A DNA stretch of 64,000 bases from Mesostigma viride (taxonomy: Eukaryota; Streptophyta; Mesostigmatophyceae; Mesostigmatales; Mesostigmataceae): assembly GCA_009746045.1 (NCBI GenBank), contig RPFO01000156.1, positions 6,554,125-6,618,124 of the forward strand. The letters are read 5' to 3'. Below the pieces are notes generated by a model, which saw only the letters and a program-made list of their open reading frames with translations, had not been told where the DNA came from and searched no databases. Positions 31,668 to 42,300 of this stretch are shown here, in pieces. Each line of letters starts with the position of its first letter. Position 1 is the stretch's first letter. Both the position numbers and the translations under genes were made by a program.

Positions 31668-34099
31668 ACGGTGCCACGTGTTGCCACGCCCCTGAGAGCC
31701 ACTGCCCCCTTGGTGGGAGGACTTGTGGGTCTTGGGTGCCCCCCCTGGCTGGCCTGCCCCTTGCGTTTGTGGCCTTGGACACCCTGGACCTTGGGGTCCT
31801 GGGCCTGGTTGTTGCCAGTACCCAGGGGGTCCACTGCCTCCTCGATATAGAGCATGGCAGCTCTGAAGTTGTCCCAGAGGGACTTGAGGCCTGTAAGCAG
31901 GGTAGCCAGGACAGAAGGTTGCAAATTAGCTTTTGTTAGCCAGGTGTGGATGAGATACCTTGGTTGGAGCTTGAGAAGCTCAAGGTCTTTCTCAATCATT
32001 ACCCTGTATGTTTTTGCATCCCCAGAGAGGTTATTCTTGTTCACCTTATATGCAGCAAGCCAGTTGAAACGTTCTACTGCTTCCATGTGGTTATTGGTAA
32101 GCACTAGCTGTTTCAGATCAGTGATAAAGGTAGGCCACTGTTCAATGGCTGCTTCAGGTGTCAGGGTACGTTCCTGATAGGTTTGAATCAATGCTCTGAT
32201 TGCAGGAGATGATTGATGGAATGTGGAGGAGGCCCTGAGAGCCTTAAACTGATGTCTAAGGTTAAGACCTTCCATCCCATACTCCAAAGCAAAAACAAAT
32301 TGCTTAGCTTGTTCAACAGTGTGACCCTCAGGCAAGCCAGCAATATTGATTTTGGATTCCTTTTTATGAGGGTTAAACACACCTGTGAGAGGGGGGTTGG
32401 CCCTCAAGAAGCTGTCGGTTGCTTGTTGCAGGCGGGTGGGGTCCAGGTTGATGGTCCCCCGCTCATACCGCGACATCAGGGCGCGCAGGCCCTCGACAGT
32501 TTGCAGCTGGTTAGCTGTTAACTGCTGATCTTGCAACGAGGCCAGCTGGGCCTGGAGAATGGCGAGCTGTTCCAGGACATCCCCGCTCCTTGGGGGGGCC
32601 TCAGCAGGCCTGTTGGGTGCCTGTGGCACCTCTGCACCTCCCCCCAGGGCCTCCTGGGGTCCTGGCCACCCCCCCTGGTTTGGGAGGGGGCCCCAACCCA
32701 CAGGGCGAACCTGGGGTGGTGGGGGAGGGGGAGGGGGGGTCATGGTGGCCCTGGGGGAGCCCGGGGGTGTCCGGGTAACCCCACTGGGTCCAGCCCCATC
32801 GGTGGAGGGGCGGGCAGGGGTGTCTGCCTCTGCTCTCCTCCTGGCCTCCTCCCGCATGAGACGCTTCATCTCCTTGCGTACCTCATGCTCCCGGAGGGCT
32901 GCCTGAAAAGCAGCCTCATCCTCGGGTATGTCAGGGAGTGGTTCTCCCATGATCATAGCAGGCCGGACTGGACAGTCCGCCTCTTTGCCCTTCCTCGCGC
33001 CCAGGGCCAGCAGTCCCTCCTTGTACTGCAGGGGTTGGGGGGGAGAGGGTTTCTTGCTGGTGGTTTCCAGCGGGGGGGCTTCTTCAGCTACCACCCCATG
33101 TTTGGCCAAGATGGCCTCCGTGACCCTGGCTTGGGTGATGGAGGACATGGTTTTAAAGTGTGCTGACCGAGCAAGCTCGGCCAGGTCTTGACTGTCCGCA
33201 TAGTCCATGGGATAGTCAGCATTTTTTAAGAGGTCACGTAACCGCTGGGTGGCCTCGCGGTACGCGTCCGCCATCGCCTGGTGGGTAGCCAGGCGACGGG
33301 CGGCTTCCTCTTCATATTCTTGCCGCTTAGCGGCGAGCCGAAAAGCCGCCTCTCGGCGGACCTCTCGGTCCCGCTGCCGCGCTCGGCGTTCTTCATTTGC
33401 CACCAGCGCGGCCTGCTCGACCGCCAGGAGCGCTGGGGTAAGATTGATCTCAGTCTCCCCATCGGGGAGACTGGCAGTGTCGGATACCTCATCGTCGGAC
33501 ATTGGTTGTCCGGCGATGGGTTCCACAGGTTTTCGCACCACCCGTGCGAGTTTAATACTCTCCATGTCCTTCTTCTTGCGAAGAAGGGACGCAGAGGGTC
33601 GCCCAAACGTTAGCTCAATGTGGTTATGTCCCTGGGCGAAAGGGACATTAAGGTTTGATGTGGCGGGACGAAAGGTAATCGTCCCGTCCGGTGCCACCGA
33701 GGCCGTCTGACGGGGCATACGCTCCCGAAGAGATGGCAACGTGGGGCCGGACTGTGGAGCCTCAGTGGGGTTTACCACCGAGGTCTCCGCAGCCATGGCC
33801 GCGCCAGCCGTGGTTGCGGCTGGGGCGGCCGCCGGAGTCGAGGGTAAGCCGGTCTCCCCGGGGGGAGCCGTCTCGGCCTCCGGCCTCGCAGGGGAGGGGG
33901 GTAGGTCGGTCGGCTTTGCAGCCGCCGTCCCCTCGTCCTGGCAACCATTGTGAGTCTTTTTGTTCTTTTTCTTTTTCTTGGAAATGGCCGCATCGCCAGC
34001 CGGCTTCTTGTTGTTGTCTCTGGGCATCCGCCGATCCTGCCCATCATCATCCTCGTTGTAGGTAAGCTTCTTAGCGACATTCTTGTTCGTGATAGCCAT
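31469..34099 (-). CDS. Gag-like polyprotein of the LTR retrotransposon
   Basis: 876-residue frame starting MAITNKNVAKKLTYNED just inside the 5' LTR. A lysine-rich N-terminus and proline-rich linkers precede a helical region (about residues 550-760) that is the likely capsid-type domain, and the C-terminus is Asn/Gln/Thr-rich. It overlaps the start of the Pol-like frame. It is part of a virus-like element and is recorded as such only. Confidence 0.75.
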   Translation of the reverse strand: MAITNKNVAKKLTYNEDDDGQDRRMPRDNNKKPAGDAAISKKKKKNKKTHNGCQDEGTAAAKPTDLPPSPARPEAETAPPGETGLPSTPAAAPAATTAGAAMAAETSVVNPTEAPQSGPTLPSLRERMPRQTASVAPDGTITFRPATSNLNVPFAQGHNHIELTFGRPSASLLRKKKDMESIKLARVVRKPVEPIAGQPMSDDEVSDTASLPDGETEINLTPALLAVEQAALVANEERRARQRDREVRREAAFRLAAKRQEYEEEAARRLATHQAMADAYREATQRLRDLLKNADYPMDYADSQDLAELARSAHFKTMSSITQARVTEAILAKHGVVAEEAPPLETTSKKPSPPQPLQYKEGLLALGARKGKEADCPVRPAMIMGEPLPDIPEDEAAFQAALREHEVRKEMKRLMREEARRRAEADTPARPSTDGAGPSGVTRTPPGSPRATMTPPPPPPPPQVRPVGWGPLPNQGGWPGPQEALGGGAEVPQAPNRPAEAPPRSGDVLEQLAILQAQLASLQDQQLTANQLQTVEGLRALMSRYERGTINLDPTRLQQATDSFLRANPPLTGVFNPHKKESKINIAGLPEGHTVEQAKQFVFALEYGMEGLNLRHQFKALRASSTFHQSSPAIRALIQTYQERTLTPEAAIEQWPTFITDLKQLVLTNNHMEAVERFNWLAAYKVNKNNLSGDAKTYRVMIEKDLELLKLQPRYLIHTWLTKANLQPSVLATLLTGLKSLWDNFRAAMLYIEEAVDPLGTGNNQAQDPKVQGVQGHKRKGQASQGGHPRPTSPPTKGAVALRGVATRGTVCPCMATPTTTTTTTTTGPSRATITTGPNRAKTTTTTGPSRARTGPSRETTTTTTTTTSLATLGGP

Positions 34100-34117
34100 G
34101 GTAGCAAATAAAATTCA

Positions 34118-34589
34118 AGTTAGAATGCGGTGGGATATATTGCTTGAGAACACTGAAGCTTGGAGCAATGAATTGCTTGGTTCATTAGAAAATAGGTTTA
34201 CCCTTTATCAACGTTCCTCTCACCGGCTGCGCCGCCAGTGACCGTTGGGTGCAGACCGTTGGCCCGAGGCCGCACGATGACAGGTAGCTGCCTAGTCACT
34301 GCATCGTGCGATCACAAATCAATGCACGCTGCAGTACGGTCCCTATCTAGGATACTCTAGTACCGTCCAATGACAGGACACTACGTATACTGGGTACTGA
34401 CATCTGTCACGTACCTCAGTACCCAAAGTACCTATCTAGGGAAACGTATGCGACTCGACTAGCATCCCTATCTGCATAGCCCACGTGGTATTTATATTCA
34501 CATACCAACGTGGGTTTACAAGGCTTATTCATACGTTGTATTCACAATGCCTTTGAGACTTAGTCTACAGCAAAGCATGGAGACTAACT
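34118..34589 (-). repeat. 5' LTR
   Basis: 472 bp partner of 26936-27408. The gag frame opens about 20 bp inside it. I could not recognise a standard tRNA primer-binding site. Confidence 0.95.
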
Positions 34590-34594
34590 GGGGT

Positions 34595-35290
34595 GCTGCT
34601 ACATATCAATACACGTGGGGGGGGGATGCTACGTATCAATACATGTGGGGGGGGGATGCTACGTATCAATACACGTGGGGGGGTGCTGCTACGTATCAAT
34701 ACATGTGGGGGGGGGCTGCTACGTATCAATACATGTGGGGCGGTGCTGCTACGTATCAATACATGTGTGGGGGTGCTGCTACGTATCAATACATGTGGGG
34801 GGGTGCTGCTACGTATCAATACATGTGGGGGGGGATGCTACGTATCAATACATGTGGGGGGGGATGCTACGTATCAATACATGTGGGGGGGGGCTACTAC
34901 GTATCAATACATGTGGGGCGGTGCTGCTACGTATCAATACATGTGTGGGGGTGCTGCTACGTATCAATACATGTGGGGGGGTGCTGCTACGTATCAATAC
35001 ATGGGGGGGGGATGCTACGTATCAATACATGTGGGGGGGGATGCTACGTATCAATACATGTGGGGGGGGATGCTACGTATCAATACATGTGGGGGGGGGC
35101 TGCTACGTATCAATACATGTGGGGCGGTGCTGCTACGTATCAATACATGTGGGGGGTGCTGCTACGTATCAATACATGTGGGGGGGGATGCTACGTATCA
35201 ATACATGTGGGGGGGGGATGCTACGTATCAATACATGTGTGGGGGGGATGCTACGTATCAATACATGTGGGGGGGTGATGCTACGTATCA
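34595..35290. repeat. 30-bp minisatellite, right part
   Basis: About 23 further units of the array interrupted by the retrotransposon, with G-run length and TGTGTGGGG variants. A block of several units recurs (compare 34690-34830 with 34870-35010), so local segmental duplication has occurred. Confidence 0.95.
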
Positions 35291-35960
35291 TTTATTTATT
35301 CATGCCATCACCCCCCCACATTTAATGATTAATGCCATCACCCCCCAACATTCATTTATTCATGCCATCACACCCCCACATTCTTTTATTCATGGCAGCA
35401 CCCCCCACATTTATTTATTCATGCCATCACCCCCCACATTTAATTATTAATGCCAGCACCCCCAACATTCATTTATTCATGCCATCACACCCCCACATTC
35501 TTTTATTCATGGCAGCACCCCCCACATTTATTTATTCATGCCATCACCCCCCCACATTTAATTATTAATGCCAGCACCCCCCAACATTCATTTATTCATG
35601 CCATCACACCCCCACATTCTTTTATTCATGGCAGCACCCCCCCACATTTATTTATTCATGCCATCACCCCCCCACATTTAATTATTAATGCCAGCACCCC
35701 CCAACATTCATTTATTCATGCCATCACACCCCCACATTCTTTTATTCATGGCAGCACCCCCCCACATTTATTTATTCATGCCATCACCCCCCCACATTCT
35801 TTTATTCATGGCAGCACCCCCCACATTTATTTATTCATGCCATCACCCCCCCACATTTATTTATTCATGCCAGCACCCCCCCACATGCATTTATACATAG
35901 CATCCCCCCCCCACATGTATTTATACGTAGCTCCCCCCCCCCAAATGTATTTATACGTGG
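35291..35960. repeat. Inverted companion minisatellite with 120-bp higher-order unit
   Basis: Units of about 30 bp such as CATTTATTTATTCATGCCAT followed by CACCCCCCCA. Four unit types form a roughly 120-bp block repeated about four to five times (near 35350, 35466, 35587 and 35707). The last units (35880-35960) read, on the minus strand, CTACGTATAAATACATGTGG, linking this array to the 26401-35290 array in opposite orientation. Confidence 0.92.
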
Positions 35961-36325
35961 TCGTAAGGGTCTCGCTGCGGGTAGACCCTCGGAATTTTGT
36001 TTTTGTATTGACGTAAGGGTCTCGCTGCAGCGAGACCCCAAGGAATGTCAATTTTTCATGTTTTCATGATGGGGGGGTCTTTCTTTTCTCACCCTTAAAA
36101 TGATTTGTTTTTGTATCGGTGTTAGGGTCTCGCTGCAGCGAGACCCCTACGAATGTCGACTTTTAATGTTTGCAAGATGGGAGGGGGCTTTCTTCGCTCA
36201 CCCTAAAAATGATTTGTTTTTGTTTGACGTTAGGGTCTCGCTGCAGCGAGACGCCAAAGTTTTGCATTAAACTAAATGTCCCTTTTAGAATCCACGAAAG
36301 GGTCTAGCTGCAGCGAGACCCTCCC
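35960..36325. repeat. Cluster of five CTGCAG-centred palindromes before the large gene
   Basis: Copies at about 35966-35989, 36016-36039, 36124-36147, 36231-36253 and 36299-36322, mostly perfect GGGTCTCGCTGCAGCGAGAC plus CC. They lie in the leader of the large plus-strand gene, mirroring the cluster at the transposase start. Confidence 0.9.
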
Positions 36326-36398
36326 CATCGTTTTTCTGCCGGCGATTCAGATTCTGAATGACATTTGTGAAACTTGCTTTTTTGATATTGTTCTGCAG

Positions 36399-39300
36399 AT
36401 GTCGTCCTCCTATTCCGATTCTGTCAAGGCCACTCCCGTTTCACCCAAGATGACGTCGAACACCTCGCCGGACCGAACGGCAACGGAGGCGTTTCCTCCG
36501 TTGCAGTTCGGTCCCGTAAATGCTCTGGCGAGGTCCCCCCCACCGAGTCCCCCTTGCCCTCCAAGTCCAACTTGCCCCCCAGCGAGTTGGACAGAATTAT
36601 ACCCCCCAACTCTCTCGCTGCTGCGTCTCGCGCTCCGTCCCGCTCTCCGCCCCGTAAGTCTCCATCGCCGCCCCCCAAGTCGGCCGGAGCTACTGCGTCC
36701 CGCTCGCCGCCCCGCAAGTCCCCCAAGTCCCCCGCAACTGCGACCCGTTCGCCGAACCGCAAGTCCCCCTCTCCGCCCAAAGTTCCCCCCGCTACCGCGT
36801 CCCGCTCTCCTTCTCGCAAGTCCCCCTCGCCGTCAACCAAGAACCCCGCAACTGCGTCCCGCTCGCCGTCCCGCTCTCCTTCCCCCAAGTCCCGCTCGCC
36901 GCCACCCAAGTCCCCCGCTTCTGCGTCCCGCTCGCCGTCCCCCAAGCATTCCAGTTCTAAGCGTAAGCCTGCGGCCGAGTGGGTAGAGGAAGACGACCGC
37001 ACCAAAGAGCTCAGGAAGCTGAGGAAGTCTATCAGTGAGCTTGTTGAGGAGGACGAGCGCGATCAGACTAACGGGAGGCCTGAAGACCTGGAATCGCCGG
37101 TTCGGGAGTCGCGTCAGAAGCGGTTGTCCGATTTGTTAGCAATGGCCGCAAGCTTTGCTGACGAATACGCGGCTCTCGACAAGAAGGACAAGGAGAAGGA
37201 GAAGGCGGAGAGGGAGGCCATCGAGAAGGCGGAGAGGGAGAGGGTGGAGAGGGAGGAGAAGGAGAGGCTGGAGAAGGCGGAGAGGGAGGAGGAGGAGAGG
37301 GAGTACAAGGAGAAAAAGGCTGCCCAGGAGAAGGAGCACAGGATCCTGGTGGCGAAGCAGAAGGAGGAGGCGAAGAAGAAGACGGAGGCGGCAGCGAAGG
37401 AGCTTCGTGCGGAGGAGGCCGCTCTTTTTTTGCAGATGCGACAGGAGAGGATGAAGGCGGAAGAGGCCGCGAGGAAGATGGAGGAGGAGGCTGCGAGGAA
37501 GGAGGAGGAGGCTGCGAAGGCAGTTGAGGGGGAGAAGGACGAGAACGGGAGCCCACCCCTTCTTCACGAAGGATTTTCAGTCGATTATCAGGTATGTTTA
37601 TTAATGTGAGACGTACATTTTTCAGATGCATGGCTTGAACGGCGTGTGTGTATCGTAGAAAGGGTGGGATTTTATGTCATACATTGATCGTAAGGGTCTA
37701 GCTGCGGAGAGACGTTGACCTAGGAGTTAAGGTTGTTGACGACGACGGTGTGTGGCCTTTTTTTTACTCTTGTTGTCTGCAGCCCGACACGCTGGCCATT
37801 CTGAAACAGTACCTGGCTCAGGCTGAGTCTGAGTCTGGGGCGAGTCGTAAAGCCGAAAAGGGCTTGATCGGCTTGATCCGCTTTCTTTCGGCCGAGATAG
37901 CGTTTGCAGAGAAGTCCGGTGTCGTCGTGGACCGTCCGGCGTCGCCAGACATAATTTGGAAGAACGACCGCTGCGGCCAGCTTGCTTTGTTCGGAGCCAC
38001 ACTGCGAGCCATTCATGGGAAGAGGGTCGTTGGTGACGACATTTATGAGGTTTTGAAGATCGCGCAGTCGTGCATCCTTAATCTGAAGGAGGATGTCGGA
38101 CGTTACTTTCCCCGTCGTGCTTTAATATGGTCGACGCTCTTTGATGAGGTTGAAAAGTTCGAGGTCCACATTGGCGTCACATGCATCGAGGCTTCCTATA
38201 TGGAAACCTTGAAAATCACTGCGTTGCATCAGCTCTTTAAACTCATGACTGGAGATATGAAAGCGGATTCGAGGGCTTCACTGTCGGAAGATGAAGTGTT
38301 TGATATTGTCAGGCAAGGATTTGTTGACATGTCCAACAGTGACTTTATCGTAATTGTGCCGGGAAGAATGAATGAAGGAGGATTGGAGGTGCGCGCACAT
38401 GAAGTGATCGCGCATTTGGACATGGCAAGAGACCACTTACTGCAATCTTTTGTTAAGTGGCGGACTGACTTTCTTGTCAGCCCGGACGCCAGCCTTTCGC
38501 GGGAAGCGGTCGCTTTCTTTTTGGATTGGGCTGGACAGGTGATCCAAAGTTTCCGGCACCGGGAGGACTTCCATGTTATTCAGACATATAAGCCACACCG
38601 GGAAATCGTCCAGGAATGGTTGGATCAAATCTCGTTGGTTGATTGTCTCCAGAGTATCCGAACCAAGTTAGACACGGAGTGGTCTGATTTAGAGGCGGGA
38701 GGCCATTGGCAGTCCCTCGAGTTGTTCTTCGAGGCGGAATTGAGGCGGCAACTGGAAAAGGAGAGAGCCCATCAAGTGCCGATATGGCCTTTGGGGAAGA
38801 TTTTGAGGAGGTGGAAGTTCTACGTTTCTGTACGTTAACTTGCCGATATCGTTTATCGATTTGGGTTGTTTCCATTCCCTGAATAGGGCTCTATATGCTG
38901 ACCAACCTTCATGGTTTGTCCTGTCATATCATGCAGGGGGGCTCCATGCCAGGGGACGTATCGGAGGATTTACCTAATTTGTCAGACTTGGTTGATAAGG
39001 TGGGTGCTTGTCCGTCGAGTTTCCACGAGCATCTTACATGGGGTCTAGCTGCAGGTAGACCCTCACCCTTTTATTGAGACTGACATCTTCGGCTAATTTC
39101 AACGGTGCCCCCAACCAATCTGTTGTCTTTTTTCAGGGGGCGGCTGCGGCGATGGCTGTTGACAGTGCTGGTATTTGGTCTGGACTCGAGATGGAAATGG
39201 TAAGCATTAAACGATATCCGGATGTCTGCATTTCGCCTTAAGTTTTAGTGAGCGCATTATGCGAAATATACAAATGTCGACTAATTTTGATTTCCAATGA

Positions 39301-42300
39301 GCTGTCGTATTCGTTGTTGACAGGCGGGGGGTTTGGCCTCAGCAGGCGCTGCCGGAGAGGAAGAAAACGCTGGAGGAGATGAGGATGGGGGGGATGAAAA
39401 CGCAGGAGGAGATGAGGATGGCGGAGACGCTGAGGAAGAAGTGGCTGCGCAGGTACGTTCATCCGCCGCGATTTCGGTTGATTTTTTTCGTGCTGAGGGG
39501 TATCTCCGCAGAGAGACGATGGTGCAACAATCGAACTGAGGTCAAGTCCCTTGTTGTTGGTTTTTTTTTGTCATGCAGGCGGGGGCTGTCGCTGGGGGTA
39601 CTGCGGGGGGGAAGGCGGCGAAGCCCCCATTGACTGAGCATGAAAGGGAAAAGCTGGATTCCCGCAAGAAGGTTGCGAAGGATCATATTATTGCTGTTGG
39701 CCTGATCATGCTTAAGTCTCCGCCCGATGGCGTCGATTCGGAGGGACCTGCGGGGTCCGAGTTTCGCAAGTACCTGACACGACTTGAGGCGGAAGTCGAT
39801 GCCGATTTCGATACGGAGGTGTTGGGTGCCGCTACCTTTCAGAGTGAATTGGCACATGAATTTGTAAATCTGGTGAAGTCGAAAGCCAACAAGAATTTCA
39901 AGTGGCAGCCTAAGGAGTACTCAGAGGCAAAGGTTGAGAAGATCGATAAATTCATGAAGGCTGATTTTCGTCGTCGGGCCGCTGAGGGAAAAAGGGCGCT
40001 GAATGCGGTGGCAAAGGCTAACAGTAAGAAGAACGCGGAGAAGAAGGCGGCGGAGAAGGAGGCGAAGAAGGCGGAGAAGGAGAAGGCTAAGGAGGCCAAG
40101 AAGCAGCAGAAAACTGGACAGGTACGATTGTTGTGAAAATTTAGACCTCTCGCTGCGGGTAGACGCTGACTGGCTGCGGGACTTGGTGTTTAGTGTCAGT
40201 AAGGTATTATTCCAACAGAACTTTGTTCGTCCCTGAACAGGATGTCGTGGTCGGCCTAAAGATTACTGACTTGAGCAAATCCTGCGGTCCTTTTCGATTT
40301 TTTACTTCAGGATGACGGGGGGGACGAAGACGCCACGGTGGAGAAGAAGTTACCTGGTCATGACGCCGTGTTCGCGCTGGTGAAGGATATGCTCAAGTAC
40401 TGCTCGAGTAGGCGGATGGCGGACGTCGATGACCTGCCAAACTGGCCCGAGTTCTCCCCCTTTCTTGAGCTGCTCCGGTCACTCAACAAGCTTTTTAAGG
40501 AGGGGGTGCTCACGAGCAGTGGGAACCCGGACACCGACCCTATCATTGAAAGCTGGAAGCCTTCGAAAAAGGTCGACTCGAACAAGGAGGTCAGGGACCA
40601 GAACATCCGGAAGGCCAATACTCTCAGGGAAACGCGTTGGATTCGGCCGGCCGATTTTAAGCAGACCGGATGTTTCAGTATGCGGATCCAGACGGTCAAC
40701 GCGCTTATTTTGCCAGAGGCTTTGAGGCAGCGGCGTTTAAACCTTGAAACCATTAAGGAGAACGGCCGCATTCTCCTCAATGCGCGGGACAACGCCTTGC
40801 ACTTCAAGGTTGTTGTCCCGGTCTGGCAGTTCCCTTTCCAGGCGCTTGCCGAATCTCAACCTGACCTGTTCGACAAGCAAATCTTGTGCATGCCGGATTT
40901 CGTCAAGTGGCTGAAGCATCACCACGGCGCCAAGATTGACGCGGAGGATGTGGGGTCCAGGTACTTCCGGCCCCTTTCGGATACTGAAGTCGACGTGTGG
41001 CTTAACACGGAGTCCACCACCTCTTTCCTCGCGAGAGGACTTGAGTGGCGTACCTACGCCAGGCAGAGTGAGATCGTACGTTATACGCGTTATACGGTCA
41101 CGGTGGAGTATAATGTATAATACGGTATAATACGGTATAATACGGTATTATACGTTTTCGTACGGACACACTCAGAATACTCTGATTTTACACATTTTAA
41201 GACACCCACCATCAATCCACATGTTTTTAACACTGTTTTGGACATAATCCAAGGTTGCCCTACCCTCGGCTATACTCTATACGGTGGATATTGTGGACAC
41301 GATCGATGTATTGCATGTAATACTGACAATGTAAACGTGCGCAAGCATAATTGTGTGTATGTGTATATATGTGGCTTTATATTGGTTATGTTTACTTGGG
41401 TGCCTTCACTTTGATGCAAGTAATTATATATTTTAATATATATGTGGCTGTGCATGCACGCAAATACTACAGTAGTATACAATTAATGCATGTAGTATGT
41501 TTGCATGGTGCGATGCTATGTGAATATACTGAGCTGCATGTGACTACAGGTGTGTGACTCGTGGTGTGCATTAATTAATTAATTAACTGAATTAATTAAT
41601 TAATATTAATTAATCTCGTGTCCCCGTTGGGGAACCACGGAGGCTAAACAGGTGGGGATGTGATAAGTAACTCACATATTCTCACCTTCCATACAACAAC
41701 CTTGTTTTCCAGCAGGCTGAAGAGCATGACAGGCGTCTATGAGCTCGCCAGCTCCTTGCAACGGTGATGCCGCTCCCAGGCAGCTAGGGTCCTTGACTAC
41801 GCAATATAGAATGTCTACCGTGTGAAAACCTCCATACAGGAAGCGTAGCAAAGCCAGATAACTGCCCGATCAATTCTGGGTAGCTTTAGGAAGCATGGCA
41901 TACGCAGCGTAAGGAAAACCATTGAAAGCTGCGGAAAATCTGATAGCACAACTGCAACAAGTGGAGAACAAAATAGCAAGAAAAACCCAGAAACGGCGCA
42001 AAAAGTTTCATGCCAGGTTCATTAAGAGCGCAAACAGACTGGGCGGTGACATGCGGCAAATCAACGTACCACGGCCGGCATTATTTCCTACCCAGGCGCG
42101 CAAGAAAAGCCAGCCAGCCATGGATGGATTAACCGCGGATCGCGCAGGCCTGAACGAAATCATTTTAGAAATGACAGGAAATGGCCGCAGATCGAAGATG
42201 CTTAGGTTATTTTCATGGTGTCCGTTACTAAACGGCTCTTGCTGCATCAAAATAACCCACGAATGTCGAGTTCTACCGTCGCAGGCACACATGCTTATAG

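Larger units (their letters stand above)
26936..34589 (-). mobile_element. Ty1/copia-like LTR retrotransposon, looks whole and young
   Basis: 7,654 bp flanked by a 5-bp duplication GGGGT (26931-26935 and 34590-34594) inside the 30-bp minisatellite. The LTRs (473 and 472 bp) are almost identical, which points to recent insertion. Gag-like and Pol-like frames run on the minus strand and overlap by about 200 bp in different phases, a layout seen in families that use programmed frameshifting. Parts in Pol order are zinc knuckle, integrase, protease, reverse transcriptase and RNase H. Integrase upstream of RT and a 5-bp duplication fit the copia side. No obvious breaks are seen. Confidence 0.93.

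Noticed and set aside
31296-31939. Plus-strand Val/Leu/Cys-rich frames
   Set aside because: Antisense of the Asn/Gln-rich overlap of the retrotransposon frames, driven by a TTG repeat.
26358-35450. Frames rich in YQYMWGG and INTCGG repeats
   Set aside because: They are translations of the 30-bp minisatellite, with lengths set by G-run variation.
37068-37631. Minus-strand Pro/Ser-rich frame
   Set aside because: Antisense of the Glu/Lys coiled-coil exon of the large gene.
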